A DNA stretch of 15,216 nucleotides from assembly GCA_031267055.1 (NCBI GenBank), contig JAIRZV010000081.1, positions 1-15,216 on the forward strand, written 5' to 3'. The notes beneath the pieces were generated by a model. It saw nothing but the letters and a program-made list of their open reading frames with translations, was not told the DNA's origin and searched no databases. Made by a program: the position numbers and the translations under genes. Of the stretch, positions 1-7,572 are shown one piece after another. Within the stretch, counting starts at the first letter, position 1. Each line of letters begins with the position of its first letter. Origin of the DNA: Candidatus Margulisiibacteriota bacterium. GTDB lineage: Bacteria > Margulisbacteria > Termititenacia > Termititenacales > Termititenacaceae.

Positions 1-86
1 TGCCGGACAGCCAGCGCGCGGACATCGCCGCCGAGACTTTCCAGCTATCTAGAAATCGTTTGAAAAAAATTATATACTCTCTGTAA
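1..86 (+). CDS. Partial 3' end, possibly 16S rRNA methyltransferase RsmI
   Basis: An open frame enters from the left edge (codons in phase from base 3) and stops with TAA at 84-86. The visible 27 residues include DIAAETFQLSRNRL followed by KKIIYSL. From memory this resembles the C-terminal helical tail of RsmI (YraL family), which carries an AAEI...L.KN.LY-type pattern; RsmI 2'-O-methylates C1402 of 16S rRNA. The last base of its stop codon is the first base of the next ATG (TAATG), so the two genes are probably translationally coupled. The catalytic part lies outside the window, so the family call is tentative; that this is a gene end is more secure. Confidence 0.45.
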   Translation, partial: PDSQRADIAAETFQLSRNRLKKIIYSL

Positions 87-1480
87 TGAAGGAAGCCAAA
101 AGGCAGATAGAGCAGAGGGGGTATATCTCTTTCGCTTTTTGTTCCAGCGACAGATACGCGCCGCTTTATTTCAGATTTAGTCTGGCCGCGCTGACCGTCG
201 CTCTGGCGTTGAGCGCGTTGTTGTGCTTTTTTACGCTTTACGTCGCGCACCACGCCGGACATTTTTTGCAGGCCACCGCGGATTATCAAAAAATCATTTC
301 GCAAAATCAGCTGCTGAACACCAAAATCCGCATCGCCGCGGAAAAACAAGCGCAGGTCAAAGCGCATATTCACGAGCTTAAAACCCGCGAGGAAGAAATC
401 AAGGAATTGGTAAACAATAGTTTTGCGGAAATACAGCTTTCGGAAAAAGACTTGCAGGCTTATCCGCTAATCACGACGCACCGCATCGTCAGCAAAACCG
501 GTGAGTTTGGCCGCGTCCTGATCGACAATAATATTGTCGTCGAATATTTTGACGACAGCGTCAAACCGCTGGCTTTTCAGCGCGCGCTGGTCACGGCAGA
601 AAAACTCAAAGAGCTGCTGGCCGGACGGACGGGGCTGCGCAGACACAGCGTGAAAAAAAGCGGCAATTCGGTTTACGCCTACATCAACGATCAGCCGATT
701 TTTGTCGTGCTCAAAGCGGACACCGCGCGCTTGCAAGAGCCGCTGTCCCAGCAAAAATTGGCCGACTACTGGCTGCACAATATCAAAACCGCGCTGGCCG
801 GTCATCAGGAAAAAATTTCCTGGCTGGAAAAAATTCCGTTCCGGCATCCGGAGCGGCGCCGCCAGAATACAATATACAAAACGTTGTATCCGAGCATCAA
901 TTATCCGGCCTACAGCGCCGCGCTGGATTCGCCGGAAACCAATCAACGCCTCAAGCAGGTGGAGCATTTGCTCAAAATGTCCTTGCAGGAAATCGCCGCT
1001 TATCGCAAATCTTTTCAGGAGCTACAAGATAATGTGCAGGCTTATCAGCAGCATTTTGACCACACGCCGTCAATTTTTCCGGTCAAAAACTCTTACATTT
1101 ATTCAGATTTCGGCTGGCGGCATCACCCGATAGCCAACATAACACGTTTTCACCGCGGGGTTGATCTGCCGGCGTGGCACGGCGCGCCGATCTACGCCAC
1201 AGCCGCCGGCGCTGTCAAAAATTCCGGCTGGTCAAGTAGTCTGGGCTACTACGTGGAGATCGAGCACAGCAGCGGATTTTCCACGCTTTACGGCCACAAT
1301 TCCGCTAATCTGGTCGCGGCCGGACAAAAAGTGGAAAAAGGCCAGCTCATCGCGCGCGTGGGCTCGACAGGTTTGTCCAACGGCAATCATTGCCATTACG
1401 AAGTGCATTATTACAATCGGCCGGTCAACCCGACGCGGTTTTTGAATCTCAACGTCTTTACCGCGCAGAGTAATTTGTAA
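86..1480 (+). CDS. Membrane-anchored coiled-coil M23 (LytM-type) peptidase
   Basis: A 464 aa protein of the M23 metallopeptidase family, which cut peptide bridges in peptidoglycan or act as LytM factors. A basic N-terminus is followed by one hydrophobic segment at about residues 31-53, which anchors it in the inner membrane with the rest outside. Charged heptad-like stretches lie at about 62-118 and 285-325. The M23 domain spans about 330-455. It has the zinc ligands H356 and D360 in HRGVD, H404 in YGHN, and H435/H437 in NHCHYEV, where most members have GxHLHFE; the ligand set looks complete, so it is probably active. Residues about 140-238 form an extra module (see findings). The ATG overlaps the upstream stop (TAATG) and has no clear Shine-Dalgarno sequence, which fits translational coupling. 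The exact substrate cannot be told from the sequence. Confidence 0.9.
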   Translation: MKEAKRQIEQRGYISFAFCSSDRYAPLYFRFSLAALTVALALSALLCFFTLYVAHHAGHFLQATADYQKIISQNQLLNTKIRIAAEKQAQVKAHIHELKTREEEIKELVNNSFAEIQLSEKDLQAYPLITTHRIVSKTGEFGRVLIDNNIVVEYFDDSVKPLAFQRALVTAEKLKELLAGRTGLRRHSVKKSGNSVYAYINDQPIFVVLKADTARLQEPLSQQKLADYWLHNIKTALAGHQEKISWLEKIPFRHPERRRQNTIYKTLYPSINYPAYSAALDSPETNQRLKQVEHLLKMSLQEIAAYRKSFQELQDNVQAYQQHFDHTPSIFPVKNSYIYSDFGWRHHPIANITRFHRGVDLPAWHGAPIYATAAGAVKNSGWSSSLGYYVEIEHSSGFSTLYGHNSANLVAAGQKVEKGQLIARVGSTGLSNGNHCHYEVHYYNRPVNPTRFLNLNVFTAQSNL

Positions 1481-1491
1481 CTTTTCCTAAC

Positions 1492-1510
1492 GTTTCGCCT
1501 GCGGCGAAAC
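1492..1510. repeat. Perfect 8-bp inverted repeat
   Basis: GTTTCGCC, loop TGC, GGCGAAAC, starting 12 bases after the M23 stop codon. It could act as an mRNA-end hairpin for the M23 transcript. No T-run follows on the plus strand, so it is not a classical intrinsic terminator. A shorter CACCC/GGGTG pair follows at 1523-1537, which makes the whole segment look like a structured intergenic repeat. Confidence 0.5.
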
Positions 1511-1557
1511 ACCCCACCGCAGCACCCCGAGTGGGTGAAAACAGCGCTGGATGATTA

Positions 1558-1597
1558 AGTTTGGCTAGTCCAGAAAGCATTTCAGACTAACCAAACT
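1558..1597. repeat. 13-bp inverted repeat between convergent genes
   Basis: AGTTTGGCTAGTC (1558-1570) pairs with GACTAACCAAACT (1585-1597), with one G/A position that can pair as a wobble on one strand, around a 14-base loop. It lies between the 3' ends of the M23 gene and the minus-strand orphan gene, 14 bases beyond the latter's stop. Its position suits a transcript end for both, but there is no strong T-run on either side. Confidence 0.5.
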
Positions 1598-1611
1598 AGG
1601 AAAGTGATTTG

Positions 1612-2058
1612 TTAATCAGGTTTATTACCGATAGGCGAATTATCGGAATTGTTTTGTCTCTCTATCTCATCTTGTTTAGCTAGTTCATCACTAACCCCAA
1701 ACATCCTAGAATGTTCTGGTGACTCAGGTTTGTAATCTTTTACAGTATTATGATAAACATTACCATCCTCTACAGGAGAATACATAGTCCCTTCAACTCT
1801 TGCTCCACCTTGAAATGCTGGTGGATTATGAATATTAAACACTCCCTGATCCTGTAAACCTAGCATTTCATAGGGTTGTGAATTACGGAATAGTAGTTCG
1901 TATCTTTTTTGCTCAGCAAGCCTTGTAGCCACTTTGGTCTCATTATACTGTGAATTATGGAGTAGTTCATATGATATATTGTCTTTATCATAATCCATCT
2001 GATGCAAAACAACATCTTTTTTATTATTGTCTCCATTCGCAATTTGTTTTCTAAACAT
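1612..2058 (-). CDS. Orphan hydrophilic protein, function unknown
   Basis: A 148 aa protein that I do not recognise. The start is set by a very strong ribosome binding site: the minus strand reads AGGAAGGAG, six bases, then ATG at 2058, giving an N-terminus MFRKQIANGDNN. A longer frame back to 2139 exists but has no such site. The product is rich in N, Q, D, E and K, has no signal peptide or membrane segment, and ends in a low-complexity tail NNSDNSPIGNKPD. The middle contains NPPAFQGGARVEG. The gene is visibly more A/T-rich than its neighbours, which suggests a recent or foreign origin. It stands alone between an M23 gene and the folD operon, so context gives no function. Confidence 0.7.
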   Translation of the reverse strand: MFRKQIANGDNNKKDVVLHQMDYDKDNISYELLHNSQYNETKVATRLAEQKRYELLFRNSQPYEMLGLQDQGVFNIHNPPAFQGGARVEGTMYSPVEDGNVYHNTVKDYKPESPEHSRMFGVSDELAKQDEIERQNNSDNSPIGNKPD

Positions 2059-2064
2059 AAAATA

Positions 2065-2073
2065 CTCCTTCCT
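2065..2073 (-). promoter_or_regulatory. Strong ribosome binding site of the orphan gene
   Basis: The minus strand reads AGGAAGGAG with a six-base spacer to ATG at 2058. It is one of the strongest Shine-Dalgarno matches in the window and decides the start of the 148 aa protein against the longer 175 aa frame. Confidence 0.8.
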
Positions 2074-2208
2074 ATTTTTATTTGAGTTTTTTCTTAAATG
2101 ATATTTAGAAAAACTTTTCAACCAGACAAAAGAATACATCTGCCGCCTGAAAGCAAGTTGTGTTGTATGAAAAATATTCTGAGATTTTTAGTGTTTACAC
2201 ACTTTTCT

Positions 2209-2220
2209 GGGGGGGGGGGG
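2209..2220. repeat. Homopolymer G12 tract
   Basis: Twelve consecutive G on the plus strand (C12 on the minus strand), about 150 bases upstream of the orphan gene start in an otherwise A/T-rich stretch. Tracts of this length slip readily in replication and can be phase-variable; they are also prone to sequencing and assembly length errors. Confidence 0.85.
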
Positions 2221-2294
2221 TAACTGTTAAGTAATAATTATTCATTTTTTCTCCTACGGATATTATTACCCACTTTTCTTTAAATTATACCTAC

Positions 2295-2314
2295 ATTACT
2301 TAATCGTAAGTAAT
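2295..2314. repeat. 8-bp palindrome, possible operator
   Basis: ATTACTTA, spacer ATCG, TAAGTAAT: a perfect dyad in the gap upstream of the orphan gene. The same half-site TAAGTAAT also occurs at 2228-2235. It could be a protein-binding site controlling the orphan gene; there is no direct evidence of function. Confidence 0.4.
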
Positions 2315-2335
2315 TAAAAAATATTTCATTTTTTT

Positions 2336-2402
2336 GCTCCCCTTAATCAAGGGGAGCTGTCTAAAATTTGTTAAACAAATTTTAGACTGAGGGGTTAGAG
2401 GG
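2336..2402 (-). repeat. Two-hairpin interspersed repeat invading the folD 3' end
   Basis: Two perfect hairpins stand back to back: GCTCCCCTT-AATC-AAGGGGAGC (2336-2357) and a 13-bp stem GTCTAAAATTTGT with loop TAA (2359-2387). They are followed by the plus-strand segment TGAGGGGTTAGAGGG. From general experience this CCCTCTAACCCCTCAGTCT...GGGGAGC layout is typical of short MITE-like repeats scattered in many bacterial genomes. Its right end codes for the last residues and the stop codon of folD. A T-run precedes the first stem on the plus strand and becomes an A-run after it in the folD direction, so it is not an intrinsic terminator for folD. Confidence 0.6.
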
Positions 2403-3239
2403 ATTCTGCGCCAAATACGCATTGAGCGTATTTTGCATGAGCATGGCAATGGTCATGGGGCCAACGCCGCCGGGGACTGGAGTGAGGAATCCGGCGGCTG
2501 CGGAGACGCTCGCGAAATCCACATCGCCGGTCAATTTACCGTTCACGCGGTTGGTGCCGACATCGATCACCACCGCGCCAGACTTGATCATCTCGCCAGT
2601 AATAATACCAGCTCTGCCGACAGCCGCTATCACAATATCCGCCTGTCTGACTTCCGCGGCCAGATCAGCCGTACGGGAATGACAGAGTGTCACTGTGCAG
2701 TTATTTTGCAGGAGCAACATGGCGGCCGGCTTGCCGACAATATTGCTGCGGCCAACCACGACCGCTTTTTTGCCAGCTAGTGAAATGCCGGTGGACTTAA
2801 TTAATTCGATACAGCCGGCTGGCGTGCAGGGCAGGACCGCGCTGGACATGCCGCTAAATAAAGCACCGGTATTAATTGGATGAAAACAATCCACATCCTT
2901 AGCCGGGTCGACAGCCAGAATAATTTTGTCTTCATTTATCTGTTGCGGCAGAGGCAGTTGCACCAAAACACCGTGGATTTTCGGATCTTGGTTCAGTCTG
3001 CCAACCAAGGCCAGCAGTTCCGCCTCGCCAGTCGTTTCCGGCAAGCGGTGCACTTCGGAATAAAAACCGATCTCCTGACAGGCTTTTTCTTTAGAATTCA
3101 CATACACTTGTGACGCCGGATCAGCCCCGACTAAAACCACCGCCAATCCGGGCTTGACGGCCAACTTGGCAACTTCGGTTTTTATTTTCTCGCGGATATT
3201 TTGCGCTATTTTTTTTCCGTCGATTATTTGAGCGGTCAT
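2382..3239 (-). CDS. folD: Bifunctional methylenetetrahydrofolate dehydrogenase/cyclohydrolase
   Basis: A 285 aa protein, the usual FolD length. FolD oxidises 5,10-methylene-THF to methenyl-THF with NADP+ and hydrolyses it to 10-formyl-THF, supplying one-carbon units for purines and formyl-Met-tRNA. Visible signatures are the catalytic Y46/K50 in QVYVNSKEKA, GVLVQLPLP (90-98), DVDCFHP with D117, PCTPAG (137-142), the Rossmann loop GRSNIVGKP (163-171) and PVPGGVGPMTIAML near 254-267. Its ATG overlaps the smc stop by four bases (ATGA), so it is the last gene of the rnc-smc-folD operon. The final residues NPSNPSV and the TAA lie inside a repeat element, so the native C-terminus appears to have been replaced. 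Confidence 0.97.
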   Translation of the reverse strand: MTAQIIDGKKIAQNIREKIKTEVAKLAVKPGLAVVLVGADPASQVYVNSKEKACQEIGFYSEVHRLPETTGEAELLALVGRLNQDPKIHGVLVQLPLPQQINEDKIILAVDPAKDVDCFHPINTGALFSGMSSAVLPCTPAGCIELIKSTGISLAGKKAVVVGRSNIVGKPAAMLLLQNNCTVTLCHSRTADLAAEVRQADIVIAAVGRAGIITGEMIKSGAVVIDVGTNRVNGKLTGDVDFASVSAAAGFLTPVPGGVGPMTIAMLMQNTLNAYLAQNPSNPSV

Positions 3240-6200
3240 GCTTCTACCAGCGCTTTTTCCTTGCCGGGCAGCTCCAGTGAAACAACTTTGGAAACACCTT
3301 TTTGCTCCATAGTCAGGCCGAACAAAACTTCCGCCACAGACATCATGGCCTGCCGGTGCGTGATGATAATAATTTGCGTTTTTTCCGCATATTCTTTCAG
3401 CAACTCGGTCACGCGGCCGATATTCGGGTCATCGAGCGCGGCGTCTATCTCGTCGAGTATGCAAAACGGCCCCGGACGCGCCGAAAGTAGCGAGAACAAC
3501 AAAGCCACTGCCGTCAAAGCATTTTGGCCGCCGGAAAGCAAGGACATGGACTGCGTTTTTTTAGCGCCGGGCACACGCGCCAAAATCTCAATGCCGGATT
3601 CCAAAATATTATTATTATCCAGGATTTGCAGTTCGGCATAACCGCCGTTGAAAAGCGTGGTGAAAATCTGTTTGAAATGTTCATTCACCACCTGAAAAGT
3701 TTCTTGGAAAGCTTCCAGCGCGGTGCGGTCTAATTCTTTGATAATGCTCAATAGATCGGCTTTGGATTTTTCTAAATCCTCGCATTGATTTTCGATAAAA
3801 GCCAAGCGTTCTTTTTGCGCTTCGTATTCTTCGATCGCCAGCAAATTGACCGGCTCCATGCGCTTAATGCGGCGCTTGAGTTTTTCCACCTCGTCCTGTG
3901 TCTTTTCGTAATCCTCCACCACAGTCTCGGATTTTAGCGCGTCTTCGATAGTCAAATTGTACTCATTAGCCATGCGGCGCAGCATCTCATCATGCTCGGC
4001 TTCCACGCGCGCCATTTTGATTTCTTCTTCGGACAGCCTGGCGCGCACTTCGCGGTCGGTATCATTGCGTTCTTTTTCCAGACGGTCGTAAACTTCCAGA
4101 TCGTGAAAATACCGCGCGCGCTCTTGATTGGCCGTATTAAGCTCGGTCTGCGTCTGCTCGATCTTGCTCTCGATTTCCGGCAAGACATCTTGCGTGCTTT
4201 GCAAAATATTTTCCGCTTCGGCGATGCTCTGCCGCAAAGTCTCTTTCTCCGTATTTTTCTCGGCCAGCTGCGCCGCGGTTTGCTGAATATTGTCACGGTA
4301 AGATTCCAGTTTCAGCTCCACCTGCCGCTTAGAGGCCAGCGCATTGGTGCTGTTAATTTTGATCTCGGTCAGCAGTTCATTGACCGCGGTTTTTTCATTG
4401 TCCGCCTGCTGTAAAGCATTTTCTTTTTCCGCAATAACTTTTTCTTTTTCTTCTCGCTGTCTATTTAGCTCGTCCAGCTCAGCCTGCAAATTTTGTTTTT
4501 GTCCGGCAATTCTTTCCATTTCGCCTTGCTGCTGCGTGATTTCCTGCCGGCTGCTGGCGATATTTTTTTCCAGCTTACCGCGGTCGATCTCGAGGCGTGC
4601 CAGATCGTTGGCAATAGTGCCCTGCTCTATCTCCAGATGCTTCAATTTATTGGCATGTTCTTTTAATTCGTTTTCGATCTGGCCAAAAAGCTGTTCGATA
4701 TTTTTAATCTCCGCATCCAGCGCGGTCAGTTCGCCGGTGTGCTGTTCAATATCTTTTTTCAACTCGATTATCTCTCTCTGGCGGCTCAACAAAGAAGCCG
4801 ACTCCTGCTCTTTGCCGACCGAGCCGCCGGTCAGCAAACCTTTGGCGGTCAGCGTTTCGCCAGCCAAAGTCACCACCGCCGTCAAACCGCTGGACTCAAT
4901 TTGTTCAGACAGGCTCAGAGCCTGTTCGAGATCGTCCACAATGCACACCGCACCCAGCAAGCCGGTGATAAATTCCTGATATTTTTCCGCGCAGGACACC
5001 ACATCGACAGCGCAAACACCGCGCGGCGGCGCGACCCGGACTGCGTTTTTCAGCAGACCGCCGGCCATAAATGTCGCGCGTCCCAGCGAATGTTCGCGCA
5101 AATAGCGGATCACCTGCTCGGCAGTGGCGCGGTCTTCCGCCACAATAGCCTGCAAATTATTTTCCAGCGCGGCTTCCACCGCGGCCTCGTATTGTTTGGG
5201 CACAGTGATAATATCCGCCACCACTCCGGCAATACCGGCAAAACCTGGCGCATTGTCTTTTCTGGCTTGAAAAACCGAACGCACGCCTTTTTGAAAACCC
5301 TCATGCGTTTGCTGCATTTCTTCCAGCAATTTCAAGCGTGAAGACTGCTGGTCAAATTTTTCTTTGGTCTCGATACGCAGATTCAATCTGGTTTTGCGCT
5401 CGTCTTCTTTTTGAGAGCGCTGCTTAAACAATTCATCACGTCGCGTGTGCAAATCATTGACGCTGTTGTCGACAAAAGTTTTGCGCTCCAGCAGCTCGTT
5501 TTTGCGCTGCGCCAGTTCCTCCTGCTCCCGTGCAAAATCCGTCAGCGAAGTTTCCACGCGTTGCAAATCGCCGGCCACGACAGTCTCGCCGGACGTCAAA
5601 CCCAGCAGTTTGGATTTTTTATTTTCCACCTGATCCAAAAAATCCGTCAAAGCTTTTTTCAAATCGGCGATTTCCTGATTGACCTGCTGCCAGCGCCCGA
5701 CAATCACGCCGGTCTCTTCATTTTTCTTGGCCAAACGCTCGTGCAACTCGGCCACGGATTTTTCCACCGCGCCCAGCTCGATCTGCGCTTCATTTTGCCG
5801 CGCCAGCAAAGCTGTTTTGTTGGCCTCCAGCTGCGCGATTTCCTGCTCCACAGTCTGCAAACGCTGGCGGTGATTGCCGACGCGCTCTCGGGCCACATCG
5901 GATTTATTGGCGGACTCCGCTTTTTGCCGACGCCAATCCTGCAGCTGGCTGTCGCAAGTCTGTAATTGTTTGTCCAGCTCGACTATCCTGTCGCGGAATT
6001 CCTGTTTTTTCGCGGCGATATTTTGCGCGCCGGCGTCGGCTTCGTCGACTACTTTTTTATATTCGGTGATTTTTTGTTCGACTTCCTGCCGGAAAGAATC
6101 CAATTTGCCCAGCTTGACTTTGAACAAACCGATTTCCAAACCGGCCAGATCTTTTTTCAACACCTGATATTCATTGGCTGTCCTGGCCTGCTCCTCCAGC

Positions 6201-6817
6201 GGCCCCAACTGCTGATGAATTTCCGCGCGAATGTCGCTCAAGCGAAATAGATTTTGTTCGGCGGCTTCCAGTTTGAGCTGCGTGGCGTGCTTGCGGGATT
6301 TGTATTTGTGAATGCCGGCGGCTTCTTCGAATAATTTGCGGCGGTCTTCCGGTTTGCTGTGCAATATGCTGACCACTTGCCCCTGCCCGATAATCGCGTA
6401 AGAGCCTTTGCCAATACCGGTGTCCATCAGCAATTCCTGCACGTCGCGCAGTCGCACAACTTCTTTATTGATGAGATATTCGCTCTCGCCAGTGCGGTAA
6501 AAACGGCGGCCGACCTCGACCTCGCTGTAATCCACCGGCAGGCGGTGATCGGAATTGTCGATAGTCAGAAAAACTTCCGCCAGAGAAACCGGTTTGCGGT
6601 CTTCCGTGCCGGCAAAAATGACCTCTTCCTGTAGTGAACCGCGCAACAGTTTGATCGACTGCTCGCCCATGACCCAGCGAAAAGCGTCAATAATATTGCT
6701 CTTGCCGCAACCGTTCGGCCCAACGATCGCCGTGATGCCGTGTTTGTCGGCAAATTCTAAAACTGTCCGGTCGGGAAAAGTTTTGAACCCGAACATTTCC
6801 AGTTTTTTCAGATACAT
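3236..6817 (-). CDS. smc: Chromosome partition protein SMC
   Basis: A 1193 aa protein, a full-length SMC. SMC dimers with ScpA/ScpB use ATP to extrude DNA loops and compact and segregate the nucleoid. The N-terminal head begins LKKLEMFGFKTFPD, with Walker A GPNGCGKSN from residue 33 and AIIGQG (141-146) after the Q-loop region. Long E/K/Q-rich coiled coils flank a hinge at about 520-660. The C-terminal head has the signature LSGGQNALTA (1094-1103), Walker B FCILDEID with D1122 and E1123, a D-loop, and H1154 in ITHRQ. Bacterial SMCs normally have LSGGE(K/R)AL, so the Q-N pair is unusual. The gene starts directly after the rnc stop (TGA ATG) and overlaps folD by four bases, the classic rnc-smc order. 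It has no frameshift. Confidence 0.98.
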   Translation of the reverse strand: MYLKKLEMFGFKTFPDRTVLEFADKHGITAIVGPNGCGKSNIIDAFRWVMGEQSIKLLRGSLQEEVIFAGTEDRKPVSLAEVFLTIDNSDHRLPVDYSEVEVGRRFYRTGESEYLINKEVVRLRDVQELLMDTGIGKGSYAIIGQGQVVSILHSKPEDRRKLFEEAAGIHKYKSRKHATQLKLEAAEQNLFRLSDIRAEIHQQLGPLEEQARTANEYQVLKKDLAGLEIGLFKVKLGKLDSFRQEVEQKITEYKKVVDEADAGAQNIAAKKQEFRDRIVELDKQLQTCDSQLQDWRRQKAESANKSDVARERVGNHRQRLQTVEQEIAQLEANKTALLARQNEAQIELGAVEKSVAELHERLAKKNEETGVIVGRWQQVNQEIADLKKALTDFLDQVENKKSKLLGLTSGETVVAGDLQRVETSLTDFAREQEELAQRKNELLERKTFVDNSVNDLHTRRDELFKQRSQKEDERKTRLNLRIETKEKFDQQSSRLKLLEEMQQTHEGFQKGVRSVFQARKDNAPGFAGIAGVVADIITVPKQYEAAVEAALENNLQAIVAEDRATAEQVIRYLREHSLGRATFMAGGLLKNAVRVAPPRGVCAVDVVSCAEKYQEFITGLLGAVCIVDDLEQALSLSEQIESSGLTAVVTLAGETLTAKGLLTGGSVGKEQESASLLSRQREIIELKKDIEQHTGELTALDAEIKNIEQLFGQIENELKEHANKLKHLEIEQGTIANDLARLEIDRGKLEKNIASSRQEITQQQGEMERIAGQKQNLQAELDELNRQREEKEKVIAEKENALQQADNEKTAVNELLTEIKINSTNALASKRQVELKLESYRDNIQQTAAQLAEKNTEKETLRQSIAEAENILQSTQDVLPEIESKIEQTQTELNTANQERARYFHDLEVYDRLEKERNDTDREVRARLSEEEIKMARVEAEHDEMLRRMANEYNLTIEDALKSETVVEDYEKTQDEVEKLKRRIKRMEPVNLLAIEEYEAQKERLAFIENQCEDLEKSKADLLSIIKELDRTALEAFQETFQVVNEHFKQIFTTLFNGGYAELQILDNNNILESGIEILARVPGAKKTQSMSLLSGGQNALTAVALLFSLLSARPGPFCILDEIDAALDDPNIGRVTELLKEYAEKTQIIIITHRQAMMSVAEVLFGLTMEQKGVSKVVSLELPGKEKALVEA

Positions 6818-7555
6818 TCAAACACTCTCCAGTATCCCCCTGAAATGCGCGTCCTGCAACAAATTTTTAGCGGCCTGCTGCTCCGAGCCTTTTTTGGTCT
6901 TATTTTGCCCCTGCGCCGCATAAGGCCGCAGTCGCGCCAGAACACCCGGCCCGGCCACCAGCACTTCGCTGGTAAAAACCTTGTCGTGCTCCGGACCGGC
7001 CTCCTGTATAACACGATATTCCGGTAATTTCCAGCCTAAAGCCTGTACCTTTTCCTGCAGGACGGATTTGTAATCCTGAAAGTCCGCCAGCCCGATTTCC
7101 TCGGCGAAAATCGGCTGAAAAATCCTCAAAATAAACTCGCTCGCGCACACCAAACCGCCGTCGAGATAGCAGGCCGCAAAAAGCGCCTCCAGACTGTCGG
7201 CCAGATTGGATTTGCGCAGCGCGCCACCGGTCGCGGCTTCGTTGCGGCTCATCAGTAAATAATCGCCCAGCGCATAACGCGCGCCGATCTCCGCCAGCAC
7301 CGAGTCGCTGACCAGCACCGCGCGGACTTTAGTCAAGAAACCCTCGTCTTGATCCGCAAAAGTTTTAAACAAATATTCGGAGATGACTATTTTCAAAACC
7401 GCGTCGCCCAAAAATTCCAGCCGTTCATTGTTGACATCATCAGGGCAAGAACAATGGGTCAAAGCGACATTGAGCAGTTCCAAATTATTAAAATTAACCT
7501 GTAATATTTTTTGCAATTTTTGCAGCTGTTGCACACGCTTTACAGTCAAAGCCAT
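6818..7555 (-). CDS. rnc: Ribonuclease III
   Basis: A 245 aa double-strand RNA endonuclease that processes rRNA precursors and cleaves structured mRNAs. Numbered from the alternative GTG, the RNase III signature ERLEFLGDAVL lies at 50-60 with catalytic D57, and DSLEALFAACYLDGG at 126-140 carries the second metal ligand E129. A C-terminal dsRNA-binding domain spans about 166-242, ending in the KKGSEQQAAKNLL helix. I chose the ATG at 7555; an in-frame GTG at 7573 would add six residues (MLKLKN) but would lie inside a likely -10 element. Neither start has a Shine-Dalgarno sequence. This is the first gene of the rnc-smc-folD operon, with smc starting on the next base after its stop. Confidence 0.96.
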   Translation of the reverse strand: MALTVKRVQQLQKLQKILQVNFNNLELLNVALTHCSCPDDVNNERLEFLGDAVLKIVISEYLFKTFADQDEGFLTKVRAVLVSDSVLAEIGARYALGDYLLMSRNEAATGGALRKSNLADSLEALFAACYLDGGLVCASEFILRIFQPIFAEEIGLADFQDYKSVLQEKVQALGWKLPEYRVIQEAGPEHDKVFTSEVLVAGPGVLARLRPYAAQGQNKTKKGSEQQAAKNLLQDAHFRGILESV

Positions 7556-7563
7556 ATTTTTTA

Positions 7564-7572
7564 ATTTTAGCA
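7564..7572 (-). promoter_or_regulatory. Extended -10 element for rnc-smc-folD
   Basis: The minus strand reads TGC-TAAAAT, an extended -10 (TGnTAtAaT-like). Transcription would start about 7 bases downstream, within two or three bases of the rnc ATG at 7555, so the mRNA would be essentially leaderless, in line with the missing Shine-Dalgarno sequence. No good -35 hexamer is visible 17 bases upstream. Confidence 0.35.

Larger units (their letters stand above)
2059..2381. other. A/T-rich intergenic region with G-tract and palindromes
   Basis: No gene is visible in this 323-base gap between the orphan gene start and folD. It contains the orphan's ribosome binding site (2065-2073), a run of 12 G (2209-2220), and a 9-base direct repeat CACTTTTCT at 2200 and 2271. 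It also contains an 8-bp palindrome pair (2295-2314), whose half-site recurs at 2228-2235, and part of a two-hairpin repeat (2336-2387). The orphan gene's promoter must lie here, but I see no convincing -35/-10 pair. Confidence 0.6.

Noticed and set aside
60..78. TTGAAA and TATACT just before the M23 start as a promoter
   Set aside because: Only seven bases separate the two hexamers, far from the 16-18 needed, and the segment is the coding 3' end of the upstream gene.
2059..2139. 27-residue N-terminal extension of the orphan gene
   Set aside because: The strong AGGAAGGAG site lies inside this extension, placed correctly for the internal ATG at 2058.
2336..2357. GC-rich hairpin as the folD intrinsic terminator
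   Set aside because: The T-run is on the wrong side: in the folD direction the stem is followed by A residues. It fits a repeat element better.
3201..6634. Long plus-strand open frames opposite smc (e.g. 4344-4979 and 4739-5341)
   Set aside because: They lie antisense to an intact SMC with all family motifs, have biased compositions and no homology signal; they are shadows.
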